Positions 9,887 through 18,548 are shown, counted from the stretch's first letter. The stretch is DNA of 32,171 nt from Desulfobaccales bacterium (GCA_030694005.1 JAUXZG010000226.1:1-32171), one strand, 5' to 3'. Notes: generated from the sequence alone by a model not told the origin. A program made the numbers and translations.

Positions 9887-10044
9887 GATTGCCCACACCT
9901 CCCTGAGCCTTCCCAACAAAGGTTCCTAGGCTCTGCGAACTTCCTTACGCCAGTGCCTCTGGTAACCCCCAGGTATGGTGGGTTCCTGCCCCGCGCCGAC
10001 TTGCTGTCGGATAATCGGCACTTTGCCGAACTCCGGCAGGGAGA
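9887..10044 (-). ncRNA. Structured 5' leader / candidate cis-regulatory RNA upstream of the U32 gene (family not identified)
   Basis: P1 CCUGCC/GGCAGG (10035-10040 with 9985-9990) enclosing hairpins CGGCA-AAG-UGCCG (10016-10028) and CCGAC-AGCAA-GUCGG (9996-10010). The 5' end CUCCCUG (10037-10043) is also complementary to CAGGGAG (9899-9905), which overlaps the SD. Confidence 0.5.
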
Positions 10045-10051
10045 ACATATT

Positions 10052-10080
10052 TCTAGAATTGTGATTATATTTTATGTCAA
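10052..10080 (-). promoter_or_regulatory. Putative sigma70-type promoter for the structured leader/U32
   Basis: TTGACA at 10080-10075 on minus strand, AT-rich spacer, weak -10 candidates TCTAGA/TAGAAA 17-19 nt downstream, just before the leader. Confidence 0.45.
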
Positions 10081-10185
10081 GCACAATCTTTTTTCAATTC
10101 CTAATAATAAAAAATAACGTCAAATTTCACAAAATCAATAGTAAACCCACCTGATTAACCGATTGTTGCAAAAATGTAATGGTTA

Positions 10186-10380
10186 GTGGGGGGAGGGCCA
10201 GGAACTTTTTTGTAAGGGGTCCCTGCCCTCCCCCCACACCCCCCTCCCAACCCGTGTAAGGGGCCGGAAAAGGCTGAGCCTTCGGCTCCGACTTCTCCGG
10301 CCTAATCTTAAGGGATTGGGGGTGGGGGTTTGGGGGGGGGATTGTAAGTGGGGCCGCGCCCCTTAGCCCCCTCCCCCAAA
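10186..10380. repeat. G/C-armed palindromic repeat, copy B
   Basis: GGGGGGAGGGCCAGGAACTTTTTTGTAAGGGGTCCCTGCCCTCCCCCC... plus GGGATTGGGGGTGGGGG...ATTGTAAGTGGGGCCGCGCCCCTTAGCCCCCTCCCCC. Confidence 0.85.
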
Positions 10381-10396
10381 AGCCTTATCCCCCCAT

Positions 10397-10564
10397 CTAA
10401 CCCCGCAGGTAAGTGATGGCCAAAACGAAAGCCAGCCCCACTTCCACCGCCCAGGTGAGAAAGTAAATCAACAGCTCCATGCGGGAGCCGTAATCCGGCT
10501 CCAGCAGGATGCGGTTGGGATCCCTTAAGATATCCCAGGAAGTCAAGGGTTTCTGGGCAACCAT
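10397..10564 (-). CDS. 55-aa predicted single-TM protein, downstream of korB-like gene
   Basis: Not in ORF track. MVAQKPLTSWDILRDPNRILLEPDYGSRMELLIYFLTWAVEVGLAFVLAITYLRG*; SD AAAGGAGAAAATT-ATG; 13 nt after the beta-subunit stop. Confidence 0.7.
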   Translation of the reverse strand: MVAQKPLTSWDILRDPNRILLEPDYGSRMELLIYFLTWAVEVGLAFVLAITYLRG

Positions 10565-10577
10565 AATTTTCTCCTTT

Positions 10578-11432
10578 CTAAAAGAAGTCGGCCAGAAGCT
10601 GGTTTATAGGCCGGGTGGTTATCTGTGATGCTAAGGGGCCGGCCCTCAAGGCCGGGTGAGCTTCTTCCAGGGTGGGGCGAGTTTTCCGGTAAATCACCCC
10701 GATGGGGATGCGCTCCCCCCACTCCTTGGCCTTCTGATAGGCCCAAAGCTCGTTTTCCGGGTCATACCCCGGCTCTGCTTCCACCCGGTAGACCCGCTGC
10801 CGATACCACTCATAGGTGTTAACCTTGTTGAAAGAAACGCACGGCTGCAACACTTCCAGCAAGGAGAAGCCCTGGTGGGTGAGGGCTTGTTTATAAAGGC
10901 CGGTGAGATGTTCCCCATCTCCCGCAAAGCCTCGGCCCACCCAGGAGCCGTCCTGGGCCACGGCCAGGGCCAGGGCGTGCAGGGGCGGGTAAGGCACCCC
11001 GGCAGGCTGGAGCACGGTCTTGAAACCCTGGTCGCTGGTGGGGGAGGCCTGTCCCTTGGTCAGGCCGTAGACCTGGTTGTTGTGCACCACTAAAGTGAGG
11101 TCGGGATTGCGGCGCAAGGTGGCCAATAGGTGGTTGCCCCCCTCGCCGTAGCAATCCCCGTCCCCGGCCACCGCCACCACCTTGAGGGCCGGATTGGCCA
11201 GCCTGGCCCCGGTGGCCACCGGCAAAGTGCGGCCATGCAGGCCGTTGAAGGTGTGGCATTTGAGATAGTGGGGGAACTTGCCCGACTGGCCGATGCCCGA
11301 GACCAGCAGAAGCTCCTCCGGCCGGACTTCCAGTTCCGCCAGGGCTTGTTTGAAGGCCTTGAGCATGGGGAAATTGCCGCAGCCCGGACACCAGGCCGAC
11401 TCTATCCCGTTATATAACTCCAGCGGCAGCAT
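10578..11432 (-). CDS. korB: 2-oxoacid:ferredoxin oxidoreductase, beta subunit (KorB-like)
   Basis: SAWCPGCGNFPMLKAF, TPP motif AGDGDCYGEGGNHLLATLRRNPDLTLVVHNNQVYGLTKGQ. Confidence 0.85.
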   Translation of the reverse strand: MLPLELYNGIESAWCPGCGNFPMLKAFKQALAELEVRPEELLLVSGIGQSGKFPHYLKCHTFNGLHGRTLPVATGARLANPALKVVAVAGDGDCYGEGGNHLLATLRRNPDLTLVVHNNQVYGLTKGQASPTSDQGFKTVLQPAGVPYPPLHALALAVAQDGSWVGRGFAGDGEHLTGLYKQALTHQGFSLLEVLQPCVSFNKVNTYEWYRQRVYRVEAEPGYDPENELWAYQKAKEWGERIPIGVIYRKTRPTLEEAHPALRAGPLASQITTRPINQLLADFF

Positions 11433-11440
11433 GGTTTTCC

Positions 11441-13147
11441 TTAGATGTGCCCCTTTAGCTCCTTGAGGATATATTCCGGAGTAAAGGGAGTGCCGTCATA
11501 TTTCAGGACCAGGTGGTCCGCGGCCAGGCCGGTCTCCTGGCGCAGCAGGCGGTTCAGCTGGCCGGTGGCGTTCATCTCCACCAGCACCAGCTTTTTGGTC
11601 CCGCTCAAGGCGGCCGTGGCCACGGCCCGGGGGAAGGGCCACAGTTCGCTTAAGTGCACCAGCCGGGCCGGGGTGCCGCTCTCATTTAAGCGGTCCACCG
11701 CTTCGGCCACCGGCCCCAGGCTGGAGCCCCAACAGGCCAGGGTCAGGGGGGCATCGGCCGCCCCGACGGTGGTAATACCGTTAAGCTCCTGGACCAGGGT
11801 TTCAAGTTTGCGCAAGCGCTTGTCGTGCATCTTGACCCGCACCGTCAGGTCCTCGGTGAGATGGCCGTCCGGGGTGTGTTCGTCCGAGTCGGCCACCACC
11901 ACCTGAGGGCCGAACCCGGGCAGCCGCCGGGGGGAGATGCCGGACTCGGTAAAGGCATAACGCTCATATGGGTCTGAAGCCGGCCCGGACGCCGGGGCCG
12001 GCTGGGCCTGAACTTCCGGAAACTCCGAGGCCGTATGGGTAAACTGGGTATCGCCGAAATATTGGTCGGTGAGCAAAAACACCGGTATCTGATAGCGCTC
12101 CGCCAGGTGAAAGGCCTTGACCGCCAGGGCAAAGCCCTGGGCCGGAGTGCCCGGGGCCAACACCGCCCGGGGAGAATCGCCTTGCCCGGCGTAAAGCACA
12201 AAACTCAGGTCCCCCTGCTCGGTGCGGGTGGGCAAACCGGTACTGGGACCGGGGCGCATGGCCTCCACGATGACCAACGGCGTCTCGGTCATGGCCGCCA
12301 ACCCCAGGGCCTCGGTCATCAGGCAAAAACCGCCCCCGGAGGTGCCGGTCATGGCCCGGGCCCCGGCATAAGAGGCGCCGATGGCCATATTGATGGCGGC
12401 GATTTCGTCTTCCGCCTGCTCCACCACCACCCCCCAGCGGACCGCCCGCTGGCCGATGGTGTTCAGCACACTGGTCCAAGGGGTCATGGGATAGCCGCTG
12501 ATGAAGTTGAGTCCGGCCGCCAGGGCCCCCAGGGCCAGGGCTTCGTGGCCGCTGATCAACAGGCGCGGCTTGGAAGGCGGTGTCAGGTAGGCCAGAGAGA
12601 CCCGAAAGCCCTGGGTCTTGGCCAACTCATATCCCCGGGTGGCGGCCTTTAAATTCCACTCCACCACCTGGGCACCCTTATCCGCAAAGGTTTCTGTAAG
12701 GAGCGTTAACAGCGGGGCCAGGGAGGCCTTAAACAAACCCAGCACCGCGCCGCAGGCCCCGGCGTTCACCGCTATCTCCCCGGCCTGGGTCCCGGGCAGA
12801 AGAGCCTCATGGGTCAGAGCCACGGCGGGCCGGCCCGCGGGCAACTCCTTGACCCGAGCGGCGTCATAGATGATGACGCCCTCCGGCGAGAGTTCTGCCT
12901 GGTGGAGGGTGACGGTCTCCTGGTTCAGGGCCACGAGCAGGTCTACGCCCTCCCGGGAAGCCATCAGGGGCCGGTCCGCCACCCGGATCTGGTTAAAGAG
13001 ATGGCCCCCCCGGATGCGGGATTGATAGTCCTGAACAAACAGCACCTGGGCGCCCTGACGCACCAGGGCCTTGGCCAGGGGCAAGGTGATGGCGTGCACC
13101 CCCTGGCCCGCAGCCCCGCCTATCAAGATGTTCAGGTCAATAGCCAT
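11441..13147 (-). CDS. korA: 2-oxoacid:acceptor oxidoreductase, alpha subunit with N-terminal gamma domain (KorA-like)
   Basis: IGGAAGQGVHAITLPLAKALVRQG (gamma domain), GYPMTPWTSVLNTIGQ...VVEQAEDEIAAINMAIGASYAGARAMTGTSGGGFCLM (alpha domain). Confidence 0.85.
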   Translation of the reverse strand: MAIDLNILIGGAAGQGVHAITLPLAKALVRQGAQVLFVQDYQSRIRGGHLFNQIRVADRPLMASREGVDLLVALNQETVTLHQAELSPEGVIIYDAARVKELPAGRPAVALTHEALLPGTQAGEIAVNAGACGAVLGLFKASLAPLLTLLTETFADKGAQVVEWNLKAATRGYELAKTQGFRVSLAYLTPPSKPRLLISGHEALALGALAAGLNFISGYPMTPWTSVLNTIGQRAVRWGVVVEQAEDEIAAINMAIGASYAGARAMTGTSGGGFCLMTEALGLAAMTETPLVIVEAMRPGPSTGLPTRTEQGDLSFVLYAGQGDSPRAVLAPGTPAQGFALAVKAFHLAERYQIPVFLLTDQYFGDTQFTHTASEFPEVQAQPAPASGPASDPYERYAFTESGISPRRLPGFGPQVVVADSDEHTPDGHLTEDLTVRVKMHDKRLRKLETLVQELNGITTVGAADAPLTLACWGSSLGPVAEAVDRLNESGTPARLVHLSELWPFPRAVATAALSGTKKLVLVEMNATGQLNRLLRQETGLAADHLVLKYDGTPFTPEYILKELKGHI

Positions 13148-13261
13148 ATTTCTGCCTTTCCCGGCACAGACCGATCTGATTGTGAATAATTACTCAAAGA
13201 GAGGCGGTTGTCAATGAGAAAGGACTGGAAACCAGGAAAGCCGGCAAGCTAAACGGAGGAT

Positions 13262-13392
13262 TGGGTGGGAGAGGGGCTAAGGGGGAGTTTTGCATTCGGC
13301 GGTCAGCTTTCAGCTTTTTCCATAAATTAAACGCGTAAATTTCTTTTATTAGCTGATAGCTGAATGCTGGTTTTCCCTAGCCCTCCCCCGGT
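13262..13392. repeat. Nested palindromic repeat (GCATTCGGCGGTCAGC.../...GCTGATAGCTGAATGC inside G/C-armed element)
   Basis: GGGAGAGGGGCTAAGGGGGAGTTTT[GCATTCGGCGGTCAGCTTTCAGCTTTTT...TTAGCTGATAGCTGAATGC]TGGTTTTCCCTAGCCCTCCCCC. Confidence 0.7.
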
Positions 13393-13394
13393 GG

Positions 13395-14552
13395 TTAATT
13401 TTTATTATTCCAGCTTTTGACGGAGTTCCAGAGTTTCTGGAGCAGGCCCTCGTTTTCCGGGTTTGCCGTGGCTTGCACCGGCGACTCGGACTCTTCCTTG
13501 GCCAACTCGTTAAGCAGGTGCTGCTGCCGGGGCGTGAGGTGGCGGGGCACGATAACCTTTACCTCCACCAGCAGGTCGCCCCGGCTGGACCCCTTGGGAT
13601 AGGGCACTCCCTGACCACGCAGGCGGATGATCTCCCCCGGTTGGGTGCCGGGCGGGATGACCAGTTCCTGGGAATCCTTCAAGGTGGGGATGGTGAGGCG
13701 GGTGCCCAGAGTGGCCTGGGCCACGGAGATAGGCACCTGGAGGTAGAGGTCATAGCCGTCCCGGCGAAAAAGTTCGTGGGGCCTGACCGTTAGGACGATG
13801 TATAGATCCCCCGGCGGACCGCCGTTAAAGCCGTCATTGCCTTCCCCGGCCATGACCAGGTGGGTGCCTCGATCCACCCCGGGGGGAACCTTGACCTTGA
13901 GCTTTTTCTTTTCCCGCACGCGGCCCTCGCCACCACAGGTGGGGCAGGCCTCCGCGAAAAACTCTTTGCGCCCCTGGCAACGGGAACAGGTGGTGGTGAT
14001 CTGGAAGAAACCGTGGCTGCGGGACACCACCCCCCGGCCGCCGCATTGGGGGCAGGGGATTTTCCGGGTGCCGGGTTTGGCCCCCTCGCCGCCGCAAGTG
14101 CGGCAGTTGACCTCCCGGGGCACCTCCACCATGACCTCGGTGCCTAAGGCGGCGTCCAGAAAGCCCAGGGTCAGGTCGTACCTGAGGTCGCTGCCTGCCT
14201 GGGGCTGGGGATAAAGCCTCCCTCCCTGGTTGCCGAAACCGAAGATATCGCCAAAACCGAAAATATCGCTGAAGGCCCGGAAAATATCGGTGGCGTCCCT
14301 AAACCCGGTGAACCCGGTGGAGGACAGCCCTTCATGCCCGTAAAGATCGTACAGGCGGCGCTTTTCCGGGTCATGCAGGACTTCGTAGGCCTCGGCGGCT
14401 TCCTTGAATCTCTCCTCCGCCTCCTTGTTGCCGGGATTGCGGTCCGGGTGGTACTTGAGGGCTATCTGGCGATACTTCTTTTTGATCTCTTCGGTATCGG
14501 CATGGCGGGGCACCCCCAGGATGCGGTAATAATCCTTATGGTTAACAGGCAT
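13395..14552 (-). CDS. dnaJ: DnaJ chaperone
   Basis: [38 protein letters not shown] motif, G/F region, CxxCxGxG zinc modules. Confidence 0.95.
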   Translation of the reverse strand: MPVNHKDYYRILGVPRHADTEEIKKKYRQIALKYHPDRNPGNKEAEERFKEAAEAYEVLHDPEKRRLYDLYGHEGLSSTGFTGFRDATDIFRAFSDIFGFGDIFGFGNQGGRLYPQPQAGSDLRYDLTLGFLDAALGTEVMVEVPREVNCRTCGGEGAKPGTRKIPCPQCGGRGVVSRSHGFFQITTTCSRCQGRKEFFAEACPTCGGEGRVREKKKLKVKVPPGVDRGTHLVMAGEGNDGFNGGPPGDLYIVLTVRPHELFRRDGYDLYLQVPISVAQATLGTRLTIPTLKDSQELVIPPGTQPGEIIRLRGQGVPYPKGSSRGDLLVEVKVIVPRHLTPRQQHLLNELAKEESESPVQATANPENEGLLQKLWNSVKSWNNKN

Positions 14553-14558
14553 AACTAG

Positions 14559-14858
14559 TTAAGTGAGGCGCGCTTTCACCGCCTTGGTTTTATCTCCCAA
14601 TTTTACTTCCTTATCCCGGCGATCGTCAATGGTGATGTGGGTCACGACCCGCTTAACCCCCCGACCGAAAGGCAGTTCATGCAGGGCCTGGGCCAGTTTC
14701 AGCAATTCCTGGGGATCTCCCTGGACCACCGTGCCCATATCGCTGAGATAATGGGGAATATCTTCTTTTTGCAAATACTTGATCAGTTCGGCGACATAAT
14801 CGCCCACGCTGGGGGAACCCAGACCCAGGGGAATGACGCTGATTTCCATGATGGCCAT
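14559..14858 (-). CDS. MTH1187 family thiamine-binding protein
   Basis: 99 aa: MEISVIPLGLGSPSVGDYVAELIKYLQKEDIPHYLSDMGTVVQGDPQELLKLAQALHE... Confidence 0.8.
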   Translation of the reverse strand: MAIMEISVIPLGLGSPSVGDYVAELIKYLQKEDIPHYLSDMGTVVQGDPQELLKLAQALHELPFGRGVKRVVTHITIDDRRDKEVKLGDKTKAVKARLT

Positions 14859-14932
14859 GTATTCCTCCGACCGGCAGCCAGTTGGGTTTAATTGTAGTCT
14901 ATCCGGAAGGCCGACACCCCTTAAAAAAAATT

Positions 14933-15024
14933 AGGGGAAAAAGGTGAAAGGGGGAAGCGGCGAAAGGGGGTATTTCGCTTTTTTTACCCTTTTCGCCCTT
15001 TACCCTTTTACCCTTTTCCCCCAA
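14933..15024. repeat. Intergenic G/A-rich to C/T-rich imperfect palindrome
   Basis: GGGGAAAAAGGTGAAAGGGGGAAGCGGCGAAAGGGGG...TTTTTACCCTTTTCGCCCTTTACCCTTTTACCCTTTTCCCCC. Confidence 0.65.
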
Positions 15025-15030
15025 AAGTAT

Positions 15031-15381
15031 TTATGACGCCACCAGGCGGCGCACCGCTTCTTTGAGACGACGCAGGTCGTAGGACTTGGCGACAAAGTCA
15101 TCGCCACCCCAGGTGGACAGGTTGGGGGGAGGGAGACAATGGGAATAAAAAATTATCCGGGTATCCCTTTTCGAACCCTTAATGATCCTGCCGGTTTCCA
15201 GCCCGGACATATCCTTGAGCAGGAATTCTAAAATGACCACATCAGGCTTAAAGGAATCCACCAGGCGCGCCACTTCCGCGCCCTCGCCGGTGTCTTCCAC
15301 CTCATAGCCCTCATCCTGCAGTTCTTCCCGGCAGAGCTGCCGGATGTGGGGTTCGCTGTCCGCCACCAGGATTCGCGACAT
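15031..15381 (-). CDS. Response regulator, receiver domain only
   Basis: MSRILVADSEPHIRQLCREELQDEGYEV...KPDVVILEFLLKDMSGLE...DDFVAKSYDLRRLKEAV. Confidence 0.8.
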   Translation of the reverse strand: MSRILVADSEPHIRQLCREELQDEGYEVEDTGEGAEVARLVDSFKPDVVILEFLLKDMSGLETGRIIKGSKRDTRIIFYSHCLPPPNLSTWGGDDFVAKSYDLRRLKEAVRRLVAS

Positions 15382-15429
15382 GGCTTGGCACCTCCTGCGT
15401 GCCGCGGTGCTCCCCCAATTGACAATTTT

Positions 15430-15458
15430 AATATAAGTCTTGTTTCCCCTCTTGTCCA
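15430..15458 (-). promoter_or_regulatory. Sigma70-type promoter for the response regulator
   Basis: TGGACA - 17 nt - TATATT on the minus strand upstream of 15381. Confidence 0.55.
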
Positions 15459-15593
15459 GTTACCCAATATAAGGTGCAAGCGCTTTTAAGACTTTCCGGC
15501 GAAGCGAGCCAACCATCAGCCTCTTAAAAGACTGGGGCAGCAGGGAAGGGAAGATTGGCAGCGGTTATTGAGGGCACGGTCCCACTACTTTTT

Positions 15594-16940
15594 TCAGCCT
15601 TCCTCTTCTTCCGGCTCCCCTGGGCCGGATGGCAGTCCTTTACCCCGGCAGGCCCGCCAGCGGGCCACTAATTCCTTTTCCTGGCCTTCTTCGCCAGGCT
15701 CATAAAAGGGTTCGGCGGCCACCTCCTCCGGCAGGTAGTCCTGGGCCACATAGTGGCCGGGGAAATCGTGGGGATATTTATAACCCGCCCCATGCCCCAG
15801 CGCCTTAGCGTCCCGGTGGGTATCTTGCAAGGGAGCGGGCACCCGAATAACGCCCTTTTCCTCCAGAGTCGCCTGGGCCTTAAAATAGGCCTGGGTGGAG
15901 TTGCTTTTGGGGGCCAGGGCCAGATACATGGTGGCCTGGGCCAGGTGATATACCGCTTCCGGCAGACCCACCCAGGTTAAAGCCTGGGCCGCCGCGGCCA
16001 CCTGCACCAGGGCCTGGGGGTCGGCCAGCCCCACATCCTCCGAGGCCAGGATAAAAAGCCGGCGCATGATGAGGCGGGGGTCTTCCCCGGCCTTGAGCAG
16101 CCGGGCCAGCCAGTAGAGGGCCGCGTCCACGTCAGAACCCCGCACGCTTTTGATGAACGCGGACAGGGTATCGTAATGAGCGTCCCCCTCTTTGTCATAA
16201 ATTAATTCCCGCCGGGGCAGGCACTCCCGGGCCACCTCCAGACCCACCCGGATCTTGCCTGCCTCTCCCGGCTCTGTGCTCAGAACCGCCAGCTCCAGGG
16301 CGTTCAAAGCCCGCCGGGCGTCCCCGCCGGCCATCCGGGCCAGGTAATTAAGGGCCTCTTCGGCGACCTCAGTGGCCACCGCCCCCAGGCCCTGTTCCCG
16401 GTCGGTGAGGGCACGGTTAAGAATGGCGCGGATCTCTTCTTCCTTGAGCGGCTCGAAGATGAAGACCCGGGCCCGGGACAATAACGGCCCGATTACTTCA
16501 AAATAGGGGTTCTCCGTGGTGGCCCCGATGAGGGTAATCAGCCCTTCTTCCACATGGGGCAACAGGGCGTCCTGCTGGGCTTTGTTAAACCGGTGGATTT
16601 CGTCGATGAGCACCACCGTGCGGCGTCCCCGGGCTTGCTCTTTTTTGGCCTCCTCCACCAACCGGCGCAGGTCCGCGACGCCGGACATGACCGCGCTTAA
16701 GTTAAAAAACTGGCAGTCCAGGGTGCGGGCCATCACCCGGGCTAAGGTGGTTTTGCCGGTCCCGGGTGGACCCCAAAAGATCATGGAGGAAAACAGCCGG
16801 CCGGCCTTAAGCGCCCGCCACAGCAAACGCCCTTCGCCCACCAGATGCTGCTGGCCGACAAACTCCGCCAGCGTCCGGGGCCTGAGCCGGGCCGCCAGCG
16901 GCTGGGGCGGCGCAAATAAGGGGGCGGTTTTCTGGTCCAT
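15594..16940 (-). CDS. rarA: Replication-associated recombination protein A (RarA/MgsA)
   Basis: Start MDQKTAPLFAPPQPLAARLRPRTLAEFVGQQHLVGEGRLL at 16940; Walker A GPPGTGKTTLA, DEIHRFNKAQQDALLPHVE, TENPYFEV. Confidence 0.93.
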   Translation of the reverse strand: MDQKTAPLFAPPQPLAARLRPRTLAEFVGQQHLVGEGRLLWRALKAGRLFSSMIFWGPPGTGKTTLARVMARTLDCQFFNLSAVMSGVADLRRLVEEAKKEQARGRRTVVLIDEIHRFNKAQQDALLPHVEEGLITLIGATTENPYFEVIGPLLSRARVFIFEPLKEEEIRAILNRALTDREQGLGAVATEVAEEALNYLARMAGGDARRALNALELAVLSTEPGEAGKIRVGLEVARECLPRRELIYDKEGDAHYDTLSAFIKSVRGSDVDAALYWLARLLKAGEDPRLIMRRLFILASEDVGLADPQALVQVAAAAQALTWVGLPEAVYHLAQATMYLALAPKSNSTQAYFKAQATLEEKGVIRVPAPLQDTHRDAKALGHGAGYKYPHDFPGHYVAQDYLPEEVAAEPFYEPGEEGQEKELVARWRACRGKGLPSGPGEPEEEEG

Positions 16941-16951
16941 AGACTTGGGAT

Positions 16952-17002
16952 ATTGGGGGGAGGGCAGGAACCACTTATAAAAAAGTCCCTGGCCCTCCCC
17001 CC
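16952..17002. repeat. G/C-armed palindromic repeat, copy E, just upstream of rarA start
   Basis: GGGGGGAGGGCAGGAACCACTTATAAAAAAGTCCCTGGCCCTCCCCCC. Confidence 0.85.
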
Positions 17003-17120
17003 ACACTCATTCTTCAAATCCCCAGCTAATTACCTTTGAAAATCCTCGGGATATATTGTGATTACAGTAGATTTTGTGATATAGTAACAAAAAACTACGC
17101 AGTAACCAAGAGGCGCCGCC

Positions 17121-17405
17121 ATGTTCGGTTATAGTTGGGGAACTCTTCTCATCATTTTGGTCATTGTTTTATTGCTTTTCGGCCCGAAACGCCTGCCTGA
17201 ACTGGGCGAAAGCATCGGCAAGGCCATCAAAAGCTTCAAAAAGGCCCACGACGAAGGGCCCGAGGTCCTGCCTCCCAAAGAAGGCACCCCAGGCGCCACC
17301 GCGTCCCCGGCCCCCCCCCAGGCGGCCACCTGTCCCCAGTGTCATAAAGACCTTTCCGGGGAATTCGCCTTCTGTCCCCACTGCGGCCACCGCCTGAAGG
17401 CCTGA
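17121..17405 (+). CDS. TatA-like twin-arginine translocase subunit with C-terminal zinc ribbon
   Basis: MFGYSWGTLLIILVIVLLLFGPKRLPELGESIGKAIKSFKKA then CPQCHKDLSGEFAFCPHCGHRLKA. Confidence 0.85.
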   Translation: MFGYSWGTLLIILVIVLLLFGPKRLPELGESIGKAIKSFKKAHDEGPEVLPPKEGTPGATASPAPPQAATCPQCHKDLSGEFAFCPHCGHRLKA

Positions 17406-17422
17406 ATCTAGGGGGTTGAGCT

Positions 17423-17734
17423 TTGTTCGTCTCCTTTGAGCAGTTGGTCCTGCTGCTGCTCCTGGCCTTTATTCTCTTCGGTCCCGAAAAACTCCCGGAA
17501 TACGCCAAAAAACTGGGCCGGCTGGTGGCTCGCCTGCGACAGGCCAGCTCGGAGATGACCCAACAGGTGCAGCAACCTTTGAAAAATCTTCAAGATCATC
17601 TTGAGTCCCCTAAAATATACCCTGACATAACCTGTCCCCAATGCCGGCAAACCCTGGATCATGATTTTATCTTCTGCCCCCACTGCGGCCACCGCCTGAA
17701 AGAGGGGCCAGGCCCCCAGCAGCTGGGGGGCTGA
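17423..17734 (+). CDS. Second TatA/TatB-like subunit with C-terminal zinc ribbon (TTG start)
   Basis: MFVSFEQLVLLLLLAFILFGPEKLPEYAKKLGRLVARLRQ (FGP hinge, amphipathic helix) then CPQCRQTLDHDFIFCPHCGHRLKE. Confidence 0.8.
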   Translation: MFVSFEQLVLLLLLAFILFGPEKLPEYAKKLGRLVARLRQASSEMTQQVQQPLKNLQDHLESPKIYPDITCPQCRQTLDHDFIFCPHCGHRLKEGPGPQQLGG

Positions 17735-17741
17735 GATTTTG

Positions 17742-17858
17742 TTGAGGGGAGGGTCGGGGGAACGCGGTTCCCCCGACCTCCCCTCAAACTCCCCTCCCAA
17801 CCCCCTTTAAAGGGGCTGGGGAAGGCGGGGCCGATGGCCCCGACTCCCCCCCCCCCAA
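17742..17858. repeat. G/C-armed palindromic repeat, copy C
   Basis: TGAGGGGAGGGTCGGGGGAACGCGGTTCCCCCGACCTCCCCTCAAACTCCCCTCCCAACCCCCTTTAAAGGGGCTGGGGAAGGCGGGGCC...; same module as the 5' half of copy A. Confidence 0.85.
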
Positions 17859-17886
17859 CCATTCCAGTGCCAACGGAGGCGCAGCC

Positions 17887-18387
17887 GTGATTAGGTCCGT
17901 AAGGGATGATGAGGTAGAGGAAGTTCTGGACATCATCAATGATGCCGCCCTGGCCTATAAAGGGGTGATCCCTCCGGATTGCTGGCACGAACCGTACATG
18001 TCCAGGGAAGAGTTGTGGGCAGAAATCGACGCCGGCGTAAAATTTTGGAGTTATGAACTAGAATGCCGATCAGTAGGAGTGATGGGGCGCCAAGAGCTTC
18101 AGAAAGTGACCCTGATCCGGCATGCCTATGTCCGGACCGGCGCCCAGCTGCGGGGGATCGGGGCCGGATTATTGGCTCATCTGCGCCAGGGGGTCCCTCA
18201 GCCCATCCTGGTGGGTACCTGGGCCGCGGCCTGGTGGGCTATCCGCTTTTATGAGAAACACGGCTTTAAGTTGGTGTCAACTGAGGAGAAAGACCGGCTG
18301 CTCTCTACCTACTGGTCCATTTCCCCACGCCAGATCGAGACCTCGGTAGTCCTGGCGGATGAGAGATGGTTCGGTCGAGCCTTGTGA
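17887..18387 (+). CDS. GNAT family N-acetyltransferase
   Basis: IRSVRDDEVEEVLDIINDAALAYKGVIPPDCWHEPYMS...HAYVRTGAQLRGIGAGLLAHL...AWWAIRFYEKHGFKLV; GTG start. Confidence 0.8.
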   Translation: MIRSVRDDEVEEVLDIINDAALAYKGVIPPDCWHEPYMSREELWAEIDAGVKFWSYELECRSVGVMGRQELQKVTLIRHAYVRTGAQLRGIGAGLLAHLRQGVPQPILVGTWAAAWWAIRFYEKHGFKLVSTEEKDRLLSTYWSISPRQIETSVVLADERWFGRAL

Positions 18388-18424
18388 TGTGTCTATCAAT
18401 TAATATGATTTGCTCTTAGGCCAC

Positions 18425-18488
18425 TGTCATTCTGAACGGAGCGCAGCGGAGTGAAGAATCTAGATTCTTCGCTGCGCTCAGAATGACA
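18425..18488. repeat. TGTCATTCTGA...TCAGAATGACA palindromic repeat
   Basis: TGTCATTCTGAACGGAGCGCAGCGGAGTGAAGAATCTAGATTCTTCGCTGCGCTCAGAATGACA; inverted arms visible. Confidence 0.8.
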
Positions 18489-18548
18489 TTTTTCAGACAT
18501 ATTATTTATGGAACGCATCACTACTTTCCCGAAAGAAGACCAACAGCC

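Noticed and set aside
9887-10044. 6S RNA as identity of the structured leader
   Set aside because: 5' and 3' ends can pair and the length is similar, but the 3' arm overlaps a good SD for U32 and the internal P1 three-way fold does not resemble the long 6S rod. Not excluded; left for an Rfam search.
17659-17988. Minus-strand 109-aa ORF
   Set aside because: Antisense to the second Tat-like gene and repeat copy C; no recognisable domain.
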